From Arthrobacter sp. (GTDB lineage Bacteria; Actinomycetota; Actinomycetes; Actinomycetales; Micrococcaceae): a stretch of 64,000 nt of DNA. Below the pieces are notes generated by a model. That model saw only the letters and a program-made list of their open reading frames with translations. It was not told the origin of the DNA and made no database searches. The position numbers and the translations under genes are program-made. The DNA is taken from NCBI GenBank assembly GCA_031277795.1, contig JAITLQ010000002.1, positions 124,001-188,000 of the forward strand. Direction: 5' to 3'. Of this stretch, positions 39,982 to 47,726 are shown piece after piece. Each line of letters opens with the position of its first letter. The first letter of the stretch is position 1.

Positions 39982-39987
39982 CACAAT
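39982..39987 (+). promoter_or_regulatory. -10 box of coaE, leaderless
   Basis: CACAAT is followed by six bases and the ATG at 39994. Confidence 0.55.
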
Positions 39988-39993
39988 GTGCCC

Positions 39994-40605
39994 ATGAGCA
40001 TCGAACGCCCCCGCATCGGCCTCACGGGAGGCATCGCCTCCGGCAAGTCCACCGTCGCCTCCCTGCTGCAGGCGCGAGGCGCGCTCATCATCGACGCCGA
40101 TCAGATCGTGCGTGAGCTGCAGGAACCGGGCGGCGAGGGCCTGCGCGGCATCGTTGCCGCCTTCGGCGAGTCGGTGCTCGACCGGGACGGGCGGCTCGAC
40201 CGGGCCGCGCTGGGCGCCCTCGTCTTCGGAAGCGACGAGGCGAGGGAGCGGCTCAACGCGGTCATCCACCCGCTCGTGCGGGCCGAGGCGGCGGCGCGCC
40301 TCGCGGCGGCTCCGGCCGGGCAGCTGGTGATCGAGGACATCCCGCTGCTCGTCGAGACCGGCCAGGCCCCGGCCTTCGACGAGGTGATCGTGGTGCAGGC
40401 CCCCCAGGAAACGCGCGTGCGGCGCATGGAACGCGACCGCGGGATGAGCAGGGAGCAGGCGCTCGGGCGCATCGGGGCCCAGGCGAGCGACGAGCAGCGC
40501 GCCGCCGCGGCGACCCGGCTCATCGTCAACGACGCGGGCCTGCCCGAGCTCGAGGCGCAGGTGACGGAGCTCTGGGAGCTGTTGCTGGCCGCCGGCGCGC
40601 GCTGA
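39994..40605 (+). CDS. coaE: Dephospho-CoA kinase
   Basis: Last step of coenzyme A synthesis, phosphorylating the ribose of dephospho-CoA. The P-loop is GLTGGIASGKSTVAS (about 9-23), followed by IIDADQIVRELQEPG with the catalytic Asp and ligand region. The CoA-domain segment is EDIPLLVETGQAPAFDEV. The 203-residue length is that of the single-domain enzyme; the mycobacterial C-terminal UPF0157 fusion is absent. The position between rpsA and uvrB is conserved in actinobacteria. Confidence 0.95.
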   Translation: MSIERPRIGLTGGIASGKSTVASLLQARGALIIDADQIVRELQEPGGEGLRGIVAAFGESVLDRDGRLDRAALGALVFGSDEARERLNAVIHPLVRAEAAARLAAAPAGQLVIEDIPLLVETGQAPAFDEVIVVQAPQETRVRRMERDRGMSREQALGRIGAQASDEQRAAAATRLIVNDAGLPELEAQVTELWELLLAAGAR

Positions 40606-40675
40606 GCCCGCCCGCCGAGCCCACGCGGCGTCGTGCCCTGGGCTGAAAGCCATGCGAGGCGTCGGGGGTGCGCCG

Positions 40676-40681
40676 TAGGCT
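40676..40681 (+). promoter_or_regulatory. -10 box of uvrB, leaderless
   Basis: TAGGCT is followed by seven bases and the ATG at 40689. No Shine-Dalgarno sequence and no LexA-type palindrome are visible nearby. Confidence 0.6.
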
Positions 40682-40688
40682 GGGTGTC

Positions 40689-42791
40689 ATGTCCTTGGCT
40701 CAGAAAATCGAACGCGTGGTGGCGCCCTTCGAGGTCGTCTCCGAGTATCAGCCGGCGGGGGACCAGCCCACGGCGATCGCCGAACTGACGGCACGCATCA
40801 ACGCAGGGGAAAAGGACGTGGTGCTCATGGGCGCCACGGGCACCGGCAAGTCGGCCACGGCCACGTGGCTCGTCGAGGCCGTGCAGCGCCCCACCCTCGT
40901 GCTCGTGCAGAACAAGACGCTCGCGGCGCAGCTCGCCAATGAGTTCCGCGAGCTGTTGCCGAACAACGCGGTGGAGTACTTCGTCTCCTACTACGACTAC
41001 TACCAGCCGGAGGCCTACGTGCCTCAGACGGACACCTTCATCGAGAAGGACTCCTCGGTCAACGAGGAGGTGGAGCGCCTGCGCCACTCCGCCACGAACG
41101 CCCTCCTGACGCGCCGCGACGTCATCGTCGTCGCCACCGTCTCGTGCATCTACGGCCTCGGCACGCCGGAGGAATACATCGAGCAGATGGTCACCCTCAA
41201 GGTGGGTGAGGAGCTGGACCGGGACAAGCTGCTGCGGCGCTTCGTTGACATGCAGTACGCGCGCAACGACATCGACTTCCACCGCGGCACCTTCCGCGTG
41301 CGCGGCGACACGGTGGAGATCATCCCCATGTACGAGGAGCTCGCCGTCCGCGTCGAATTCTTCGGCGACGAGATCGAGGCGATCCAGACGCTCAACCCGC
41401 TCACGGGCGAGGTGGTGCGCGAGGAGACGGAGATGTACATCTTCCCCGCCTCGCACTACGTCGCGGGCCACGAGCGCATGCAGAAGGCCATCGGCTCCAT
41501 CGAGGCCGAGCTGGCCGAGCGCCTCGCGGAGCTGGAGGGCCAGCACAAGCTCGTGGAGGCCCAGCGCCTGCGCATGCGCACCACGTACGACCTCGAGATG
41601 ATGGCCCAGATGGGCTTCACGAACGGCATCGAGAACTACTCGCGGCACATCGACGATCGCGGACCGGGCAGCGCGCCCCACTGCCTGCTCGATTACTTCC
41701 CCGACGACTTCCTGCTCATCATCGACGAGTCCCACGTGACCGTCCCGCAGATCGGTGCCATGTACGAGGGCGACATGTCCCGCAAGCGCACGCTCGTGGA
41801 GCACGGCTTCCGCCTCCCCTCGGCCATGGACAACCGGCCCCTGAAGTGGGACGAGTTCCTGGAGCGCATCGGCCAGACCGTCTACATGTCGGCCACGCCG
41901 GGCAACTATGAGCTGAGCCAGGCGGACGGCGTGGTGGAGCAGATCATCCGTCCCACGGGCCTCGTGGACCCCCAAGTCATCGTCAAGCCGACCAAGGGCC
42001 AGATCGACGACCTCCTGGGCGAGATCAACGAGCGCGTGGCCAAGAGCGAACGCGTCCTCGTCACCACGCTGACCAAGCGCATGGCGGAGGACCTCACCGA
42101 CTACCTCGCCGAGAACGGCATCAAGGTCCAGTACCTGCACTCCGATGTTGACACCCTGCGTCGCGTGGAGCTGCTCTCCGAGCTGCGCCAGGGCGTCTTC
42201 GACGTGCTGGTGGGCATCAACCTGCTGCGCGAGGGCCTCGACCTGCCGGAGGTCTCGCTCGTGGCCATCCTCGATGCGGACAAGGAGGGCTTCCTGCGCT
42301 CCACCACCTCGCTCATCCAGACGATCGGCCGCGCGGCCCGTAACGTCTCCGGCGAGGTGCACATGTACGCGGATCGGATCACCGATTCCATGAAGCGCGC
42401 GCTGGAGGAGACCGACCGCCGCCGCGAGATTCAGGAGGCGTACAACCGCGAGCACGGGATCGAGCCCCAACCGCTGCGCAAGAAGATCGCCGACATCACC
42501 GACCAGTTGGCCCGCGAGGACGCCGACACCGCCGAGCTGCTCGGTCGCTTCGACTACGGCAAGGGCAAGCGCGGCATCACGGGTGCCACGGCCACGGCCA
42601 AGGCGCAGGACGCCCTGCTCAAGGACGGCCTGGTGACGGCCCCGAGCGAGGATCTCGTGGGGCTCATCGCCCAGCTCACCGAGCAGATGCACCAGGCGGC
42701 GGGGGACCTGCAGTTCGAGCTCGCCGCCCGCCTGCGGGACGAGGTAGCCGACCTCAAGAAGGAGCTGCGGGCCATGAAGGCGGCCGAATAG
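40689..42791 (+). CDS. uvrB: Excinuclease ABC subunit B
   Basis: UvrB verifies DNA damage after loading by UvrA and recruits UvrC. At 700 residues it has the full set of parts: the Walker [10 protein letters not shown] (about 49-57), the beta-hairpin region [24 protein letters not shown] in [11 protein letters not shown] as Walker B, and SATPGNYEL. Helicase motifs V/VI are in [19 protein letters not shown] and QTIGRAARN. The C-terminal UVR domain (about 660-700) contacts UvrC. The ATG was chosen because a -10 box lies seven bases before it. The uvrA and uvrC genes are 10 and 14 kb downstream. Confidence 0.97.
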   Translation: MSLAQKIERVVAPFEVVSEYQPAGDQPTAIAELTARINAGEKDVVLMGATGTGKSATATWLVEAVQRPTLVLVQNKTLAAQLANEFRELLPNNAVEYFVSYYDYYQPEAYVPQTDTFIEKDSSVNEEVERLRHSATNALLTRRDVIVVATVSCIYGLGTPEEYIEQMVTLKVGEELDRDKLLRRFVDMQYARNDIDFHRGTFRVRGDTVEIIPMYEELAVRVEFFGDEIEAIQTLNPLTGEVVREETEMYIFPASHYVAGHERMQKAIGSIEAELAERLAELEGQHKLVEAQRLRMRTTYDLEMMAQMGFTNGIENYSRHIDDRGPGSAPHCLLDYFPDDFLLIIDESHVTVPQIGAMYEGDMSRKRTLVEHGFRLPSAMDNRPLKWDEFLERIGQTVYMSATPGNYELSQADGVVEQIIRPTGLVDPQVIVKPTKGQIDDLLGEINERVAKSERVLVTTLTKRMAEDLTDYLAENGIKVQYLHSDVDTLRRVELLSELRQGVFDVLVGINLLREGLDLPEVSLVAILDADKEGFLRSTTSLIQTIGRAARNVSGEVHMYADRITDSMKRALEETDRRREIQEAYNREHGIEPQPLRKKIADITDQLAREDADTAELLGRFDYGKGKRGITGATATAKAQDALLKDGLVTAPSEDLVGLIAQLTEQMHQAAGDLQFELAARLRDEVADLKKELRAMKAAE

Positions 42792-42847
42792 GGGGCGGGC
42801 GCCCGCGGCCGGGCGGAGCGTTCACGCGCGCGAAACACGGCGTGGGG

Positions 42848-42853
42848 TAGGCT
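42848..42853 (+). promoter_or_regulatory. -10 box of the terC transcript
   Basis: TAGGCT lies just before the riboswitch, predicting a transcript start near 42860 and a leader of about 195 bases. Confidence 0.5.
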
Positions 42854-42859
42854 GGTGGG

Positions 42860-42978
42860 CAGCGTAGGGGAGTATCCGATCGCGCTGCAGATCGTCAACA
42901 CGCCCAGAGCATTCCTTCTCGAGGGAAGCCTGGGCCGGTCGCAGTGGTCGCCCCCCGGTTGAGGCATCACCGGGGCGT
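42860..42978 (+). promoter_or_regulatory. yybP-ykoY Mn2+ riboswitch
   Basis: GGGGAGTA at 42867-42874 and GTCAACA at 42894-42900 are the two conserved segments that form the metal-binding loops of yybP-ykoY RNAs. Between and after them are a long paired arm, GCCCAG...CTGGGC, with TTCC/GGGAA inside, and a hairpin CCCCGGT/ACCGGGG near 42953-42975. The element stands directly before a TerC-family gene, the usual target. This class turns expression on with Mn2+ and so drives manganese export. Boundaries are approximate. Confidence 0.8.
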
Positions 42979-42988
42979 GGCGGAGAGA

Positions 42989-43020
42989 CTTGCGGGAATG
43001 GTTCATACCCCTCCCGCAAG
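42989..43020 (+). promoter_or_regulatory. Hairpin between the Mn2+ aptamer and terC
   Basis: CTTGCGGGA (42989-42997) and TCCCGCAAG (43012-43020) pair perfectly over 9 bp with a 14-base loop. It is the likely expression platform of the riboswitch, or part of it. It lies 22 bases before AGAAAGG, and no U tract follows. Confidence 0.5.
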
Positions 43021-43055
43021 GACAGGGGTCTCACGACGCTTTAGAAAGGCGGACA

Positions 43056-44222
43056 GTGATTCACTCCGCTTCAGTTCTCATGGCGGCCGGTGAAGCGGCC
43101 GGCCACGCCTCGCAGACCACCCCCATCCCCCTGTGGTTCGAGATCGGGTCCTTCGTGGTCCTGATCGCGGTGCTGCTCTTCGACCTGCTGTACGTGTTCA
43201 AGCGCCCGCACATCCCCTCCATGAAGGAGGCGGGCCTGTGGGTGGCCTTCTACGTCGTCCTCGCCTTGATCTTCTTCGGGCTCATGTGGGCGTTCGTCGG
43301 AAGCACCGACGCGATGCAGTTCCTCACGGGCTGGGTCACCGAGTACTCGCTCTCGGTCGACAACCTCTTCGTGTTCATCATCATCATGGCGAACTTCGCC
43401 GTGCCGAGGAAGTATCAGCAAGAGGTGCTGATGGTGGGCATCATCATCGCGCTGATCCTGCGCGGCGTGTTCATCCTCGTGGGCGCCGCCATCATCGAGA
43501 ATTTCGCCTGGGTCTTCTACCTCTTCGGCGCGTTCCTGCTCTTCACCGCCTACCGGCAGATCCGCGAGGCGAGCTCGGGCGAGCACGAGGGGGACGACGA
43601 GCCCGGCCTCGTCAAGAAGCTCACCTCGCGCCTGAACGTGGCCCCGCACTTCGATGGCAACAAGCTGCGCACCGTGGTCAACGGCAAGCGCATGTGGACG
43701 CCCATGATCGCGGTGTTCATCGCGCTCGGCATGACCGACCTCATGTTCGCGATCGACTCCATCCCCGCCATCTTCGGCATCACGCAGAGCCCGTTCATCG
43801 TGTTCACGGCCAACATCTTTGCGCTCATGGGCCTGCGCCAGCTCTACTTCCTGCTGGGCGGCCTGATGGATCGCCTCGTCTACCTCAAGCACGGCATTGC
43901 GGTCATCCTCGGCTTCATCGGCGTGAAGCTCGTGCTGCACGCGCTGGAGAAGAACGACCTGCCGTTCCTCAACGGCGGCCAGCCGCTGCCGGTGCCGCAC
44001 ATCGACACCAACGTGTCGCTCGCCGTGATCGTCGGCACGCTGCTCGTGGCCATCCTCGCCTCCCTGCTCTCCCCGGCCGGCCGGGCGGCGGCCGCCGCGG
44101 ACAAGGCGAAGCGGGTCGAGGCAGCGACGAGCCAGGAGGCGCAGTTGCGCGAAGAGCCGGACGCCCCGGCCGCCGCGACGGGCAGCGGTGACCCGGAGCC
44201 GAGCGCCCGCGCCGGGCGCTAG
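43056..44222 (+). CDS. TerC family membrane protein, probable Mn2+ exporter
   Basis: The 388-residue protein has about eight to nine membrane helices of the TerC/Alx fold. Acidic residues sit inside helices in VTEYSLSVDNLFVFIIIM and TDLMFAIDSIPAIFGIT, the duplicated E/D-S-x-D-N-type motif of the family. The GTG at 43056 was chosen from AGAAAGG 6 bases upstream; an ATG eight codons later is the alternative. Family members export Mn2+ (Alx/MeeF) and protect exported metalloproteins, and the riboswitch in front fits that role. The last 55 residues are an Ala/Glu-rich cytosolic tail. Confidence 0.88.
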   Translation: MIHSASVLMAAGEAAGHASQTTPIPLWFEIGSFVVLIAVLLFDLLYVFKRPHIPSMKEAGLWVAFYVVLALIFFGLMWAFVGSTDAMQFLTGWVTEYSLSVDNLFVFIIIMANFAVPRKYQQEVLMVGIIIALILRGVFILVGAAIIENFAWVFYLFGAFLLFTAYRQIREASSGEHEGDDEPGLVKKLTSRLNVAPHFDGNKLRTVVNGKRMWTPMIAVFIALGMTDLMFAIDSIPAIFGITQSPFIVFTANIFALMGLRQLYFLLGGLMDRLVYLKHGIAVILGFIGVKLVLHALEKNDLPFLNGGQPLPVPHIDTNVSLAVIVGTLLVAILASLLSPAGRAAAAADKAKRVEAATSQEAQLREEPDAPAAATGSGDPEPSARAGR

Positions 44223-44272
44223 GGCGTTTCGGCCCGCGCTGGGCGCTCCCCGGCGGCGCGCCGGGGACCACA

Positions 44273-44306
44273 ACGGGCCCGCCTCCCTCACGGGAGGCGG
44301 GCCCGT
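44273..44306 (+). terminator. Hairpin after terC
   Basis: ACGGGCCCGCCTCCC and GGGAGGCGGGCCCGT form a perfect 15-bp stem with a TCAC loop. There is no U tract. Confidence 0.75.
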
Positions 44307-44397
44307 CGACGCGCGTGCACGGCAGCGGGCGGGGAGGAGAGGATACCGGTGCGGTGCACGACGGCGGCGCCTCACCGGGGCGAGGAAGCGGCGTCGG

Positions 44398-44403
44398 TAG
44401 GGT
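44398..44403 (+). promoter_or_regulatory. -10 box of the MFS gene, leaderless
   Basis: TAGGGT is followed by six bases and the GTG at 44410. Confidence 0.6.
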
Positions 44404-44409
44404 GGTCGG

Positions 44410-45675
44410 GTGAGCAACGAGACCTCAGCCGTGGCCCCGGCCGGCGCCCAGCGGGCGGGCGTGCACCGGCGCCACCTCGTGGTGCTGTCCGCCGCGCAGA
44501 TCCTGTCCGGACTCGGCAACGGTGCCGGCCTGGCGCTCGGCGCCCTGCTGGCCGCCGAGCTCGGGGGGAGCGAGTCGCTCGGGGGTACCGTCTCGGTGGC
44601 CATCTCGCTCGGCGGCATGCTCGCCGCCCTGCCGCTCGCGCGCGCCGCCGTGGCGGCGGGTCGACGCCCTGCGCTGAGCGTCGGCTACCTCATCGCCTTC
44701 TTCGGCGCCGTCGGCATGATCTGCGCCGCGGCACTCGGCAGCTACCCGCTGCTGCTGCTCTCCGGCGCGGCGATGGGCGTGGGCAGCGCCACGAATCTGC
44801 AGGCGCGCTTTGCCGCAACGGACGGCGCGGCACCCGGCCGGCGCGCGCGGGACCTCTCGCTCGTGGTGTGGGCGCTCACGATCGGCGCCGTCCTCGGCCC
44901 GAGCCTCGCCGGCCCCGGCGCGAGCCTCGCCGATCGCCTCTCCCTGCCGACCAACTCGGGTGCCTTCCTGTTTTCGGCCGCTGGGCTGGCGCTCGCGTGC
45001 CTCATGATCTTTGCCGGCCTGCGGCCCGATCCGCTCAAGGGCACGGCGGCGGCCGCCGTCGCGCGCAAGCCCTCCCTGGGGCAGGGCCTCGCCGCGCTGC
45101 GCGGCGCCGCGGGGGCCGGCATCGGCGTGCTCGCGGTCTCCGCCGGGCACGCGTGCATGGTGGCCGTCATGTCGATGACCACGATCCACCTGCAGCACGT
45201 CCACCACGGCACCGGCGAGGCAAGCCCCGATGTGCTCGCGCTCATCGGCCTGACCCTCTCCGGCCACATCGGCGGCATGTACGCCCTCAGCCCGCTCGTG
45301 GGCTGGTGCGTCGACCGGTGGGGCCACCGCGCCTCGCTGTTGGCGGCCCAGGGCCTCTTCGCTGCCTCGGCCGTGCTGTGCATCGCGGCGCCGCTGAACC
45401 ACCCGCTCGTGTCGGTGGCGCTCTTTGTCCTCGGCCTGGCCTGGTCGTTCTCCTCGATCACGGGCTCGGCCGTCGTGGCCGAGCGGGTGCCGGAGGAAAA
45501 TCGGGTGGCGGCGCAGGGCCTGACCGACTCCGCCATGAGCGCCGGCGGGGTGCTGGCCGGGCTCGGCTCTGGGGCGCTGCTGCAGTTCCTTGGCTACCAG
45601 GGGCTGAACGCCGCCAGCCTGGCCGTCGCAGTGCTCATGACGGTGCTCATCCTGGTGCGCATGCCCCGCCGTTGA
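44410..45675 (+). CDS. MFS transporter
   Basis: This 421-residue membrane protein has about twelve helices in two halves. The loop between helices 2 and 3 reads ARAAVAAGRRPALSVGY, a modified MFS signature, and its counterpart in the second half is GWCVDRWGHRASLLAAQ. The middle cytosolic loop is about 210-240. Substrate cannot be predicted. It resembles drug-export-type MFS proteins of actinobacteria in general. There is no regulator gene next to it. It is followed by a bidirectional hairpin and a convergent peptidase gene. Confidence 0.8.
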   Translation: MSNETSAVAPAGAQRAGVHRRHLVVLSAAQILSGLGNGAGLALGALLAAELGGSESLGGTVSVAISLGGMLAALPLARAAVAAGRRPALSVGYLIAFFGAVGMICAAALGSYPLLLLSGAAMGVGSATNLQARFAATDGAAPGRRARDLSLVVWALTIGAVLGPSLAGPGASLADRLSLPTNSGAFLFSAAGLALACLMIFAGLRPDPLKGTAAAAVARKPSLGQGLAALRGAAGAGIGVLAVSAGHACMVAVMSMTTIHLQHVHHGTGEASPDVLALIGLTLSGHIGGMYALSPLVGWCVDRWGHRASLLAAQGLFAASAVLCIAAPLNHPLVSVALFVLGLAWSFSSITGSAVVAERVPEENRVAAQGLTDSAMSAGGVLAGLGSGALLQFLGYQGLNAASLAVAVLMTVLILVRMPRR

Positions 45676-45694
45676 GGCGGCCCGGGACGCACCA

Positions 45695-45725
45695 GGGGGT
45701 GGGAACGCCGCGCGTTCCCACCCCC
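45695..45725. terminator. 14-bp hairpin between convergent genes
   Basis: GGGGGTGGGAACGC and GCGTTCCCACCCCC pair perfectly with a CGC loop. A weak TTCACTCT follows on the plus strand. It separates the MFS gene from the convergent peptidase gene. Confidence 0.75.
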
Positions 45726-45766
45726 TTCACTCTGATGCCTCCCGGTCAGCGCCCCGAGGTGGCCGC

Positions 45767-47092
45767 CTAGGCATCGGTGAGCTCAAGCAGCGCACCGATC
45801 ACCGCGCTCGGATCGTCGGCGATCCCGTCGTGGTGCAGGGTCTCGCTCTCCCACACCCGCAGGCCGCGTACGGCGCCGGCGGTGGCCAGGGAGAGCTCCC
45901 GGTCGACGTAGACGTCGTGCGTGTACACGGCGGCCGCCACGGGCACCGCGTTGCGCGCGAGCGCCTGCGGGTCGTACAGGGCGGGCCAGCCCTCGTGCTC
46001 GGCCAGTAACCAGGCGAGCGGCGCCAGCTGGCGCAGCGGGACCGACTCCTCGTAGTCGGACGGCAGCGCCATCTCGCCCAGAAGCCGCGGGCACGGCGCG
46101 CTCGGCAGGAAGTCCGGGTACTCGGCGGCGCGCACGCGGGAGGCGGCCCAGGCCGTGGGGGCGCCGCTGGAGTAGATACTCTCCTGGAGTAGCCAGTACA
46201 GGGGGTGACCGGCGTGGTCGAGCTGGGCCTGCAGGACGCCGAGGAAAGCGGCGCTCAACCGCGCGCACTCCGGAGCCTCGACGACGGCCTGTTCCAGGGC
46301 GAAGTGCAGCCCCTGCACGCGGCCGTTGCCGCCCAGGAACATGCCGAGGCGCTGCACCGTGGTCTCGGTGACCTCGCTCCCGTCGGCCAAACGCTCGGGT
46401 GAGCCGGCCGCCCTGGCCGCACGAACGACGTCGTACACGCGCTGCAGGCGCTCCCGATCCTCGGGGTGCCACGAGAAGAACTCCTCCTCGCGCTCGCGCA
46501 TGCGCGCGTACGTGGCGCGGTAGACGGGCGCGGCGTCGCCGCGGATCTCGCCGAGCCCACCCGTGATGAGGCAGCGATCGAGCGAGGCCGGCGCCAGCGA
46601 GAGGTAGCTGAGCGTGATGAAGCCGCCGTAGGACTGGCCGAGGGTGCTCCAGGAGGCGATCCCGAGCCCCTGGCGCACGGCCTCGGCGTCGGCCACGATG
46701 TCCGGCGCCCTGAAGCACGAGAGGTACTCGGCCTGGGCCTCCGGGCCGCCCCTGCCCAGCAGCGCCGCCGCATCGATCGGGGAGGAACCGCCCGTCCCAC
46801 GCTGATCGAGCAGGAGGACCTGGAAGCGGGGCAGCAGCTCGGCCAGCCAGCCGGAGGCGCCGCCCGTGGGCCGCAGGGCGGGGAAACCGGGGCCGCCCTG
46901 AAGGAAGAGGAGCCAGGGGCGCTGGGCGCTGCCTTCCTCGTCGGCGCGGACGGCCCGCGCGAAGAGCTCGAGGCTCTCGGGGGAAGCGTCCCCGTGGCGC
47001 AGGGGGACGGAGAAACGCAGGGAGGACGCGACGGCGCCCCGCCACGTTGACTCCGGTGAACGGGACAGCAGCGTGGCGGGGCGCGCGATCAT
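45767..47092 (-). CDS. Alpha/beta hydrolase, proline iminopeptidase-like (S33)
   Basis: The 441-residue protein has the S33 peptidase layout: FLQGGPGFPA as oxyanion-hole loop (HGGPG-type with Gln), LLLDQRGTGGSSP, the nucleophile Ser in LGQSYGGFITLSY (about 170), and a helical cap. The catalytic Asp is in the region around AAVYTHDVYVD, and the His is likely in ETLHHDGIADD. Such enzymes cut N-terminal proline from short peptides. It lacks a signal peptide, so it is cytoplasmic. It begins four bases after the stop of the lipoprotein gene upstream on the same strand, so the two are probably one unit. Confidence 0.83.
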   Translation of the reverse strand: MIARPATLLSRSPESTWRGAVASSLRFSVPLRHGDASPESLELFARAVRADEEGSAQRPWLLFLQGGPGFPALRPTGGASGWLAELLPRFQVLLLDQRGTGGSSPIDAAALLGRGGPEAQAEYLSCFRAPDIVADAEAVRQGLGIASWSTLGQSYGGFITLSYLSLAPASLDRCLITGGLGEIRGDAAPVYRATYARMREREEEFFSWHPEDRERLQRVYDVVRAARAAGSPERLADGSEVTETTVQRLGMFLGGNGRVQGLHFALEQAVVEAPECARLSAAFLGVLQAQLDHAGHPLYWLLQESIYSSGAPTAWAASRVRAAEYPDFLPSAPCPRLLGEMALPSDYEESVPLRQLAPLAWLLAEHEGWPALYDPQALARNAVPVAAAVYTHDVYVDRELSLATAGAVRGLRVWESETLHHDGIADDPSAVIGALLELTDA

Positions 47093-47096
47093 GGCG

Positions 47097-47684
47097 TCAG
47101 TTGGCGGCCGTCAGCGCGAGGGAGCCCTTGCCGCCCTTGAGCGTGATCGTGCCGTCGGCCGAGGTCGCGGTGACCTTGCCCTCGAGGATGGAGTGCACCT
47201 GGGTGGCCACGGCCTCGCCGGCCGGATCGCCGCACTTGTCGGTGCTCCAGGTCTCGCCGGCGGTGGACGTCACGGTGGCGCCCTTGCCGTCGAGGGAATA
47301 CACCGAGCCGTCGCACAGGCCGATGGTCGTGAGGGTGGCCGAGCCGTCCGCGGCGTCGCCAAACATGGAGACGGCGGTGAAAACGCCCGGATCAACCGTG
47401 GCGCCGCCGACGGTGATGGACTCCACGGTGTACTTGGTTGCGGTGCTCGCGGAGAAGAAGCTCGCGGCGTCGGCGGAGGCGGTGGCCGAGGCCGTCGCGG
47501 AGGCGGCGGGCTCCGAGGCCTGCGGGGTGTACGGCGTGGCCAGGGACGAGCCGGCCGGCGTGGGGGAGTTGATCTCCGTGACGTGCGTGGGGGAGCAGGC
47601 ACTCAGGGCCACCGCGGCGACGGCGAGGGGTGCGGCCACCATGGCCGCGCGGCGGAGGGGGGTCATGCGAGAGAAAGACGACAT
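47097..47684 (-). CDS. Lipoprotein with META/HslJ-like domain
   Basis: A signal peptide with basic start and hydrophobic stretch (AAMVAAPLAVAAVALSAC) ends in the lipobox LSAC, Cys30 being the lipidated residue. A Ser/Ala/Pro-rich linker to about residue 80 is followed by a compact domain with YTVESITVGG, GLCDGSVYSLDGKGA and two further cysteine/glycine turns. This resembles the META/HslJ fold of about 110 residues. The similarity is moderate and the function unknown. It is anchored outside the cell membrane, and it stands in tandem with the S33 peptidase gene. Confidence 0.7.
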   Translation of the reverse strand: MSSFSRMTPLRRAAMVAAPLAVAAVALSACSPTHVTEINSPTPAGSSLATPYTPQASEPAASATASATASADAASFFSASTATKYTVESITVGGATVDPGVFTAVSMFGDAADGSATLTTIGLCDGSVYSLDGKGATVTSTAGETWSTDKCGDPAGEAVATQVHSILEGKVTATSADGTITLKGGKGSLALTAAN

Positions 47685-47690
47685 GCGCCC

Positions 47691-47696
47691 AGTCTA
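47691..47696 (-). promoter_or_regulatory. -10 box of the lipoprotein gene, leaderless
   Basis: On the minus strand TAGACT is followed by six bases (GGGCGC) and the ATG at 47684. Confidence 0.6.
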
Positions 47697-47726
47697 TCCA
47701 CCCGCCCCCCGGCCGAGCGGCCAGGA

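Noticed and set aside
42795-42806. GCGGGCGCCCGC palindrome directly after uvrB as a terminator.
   Set aside because: It is too short (about four pairs once a loop is allowed) and arises easily in this GC-rich sequence.
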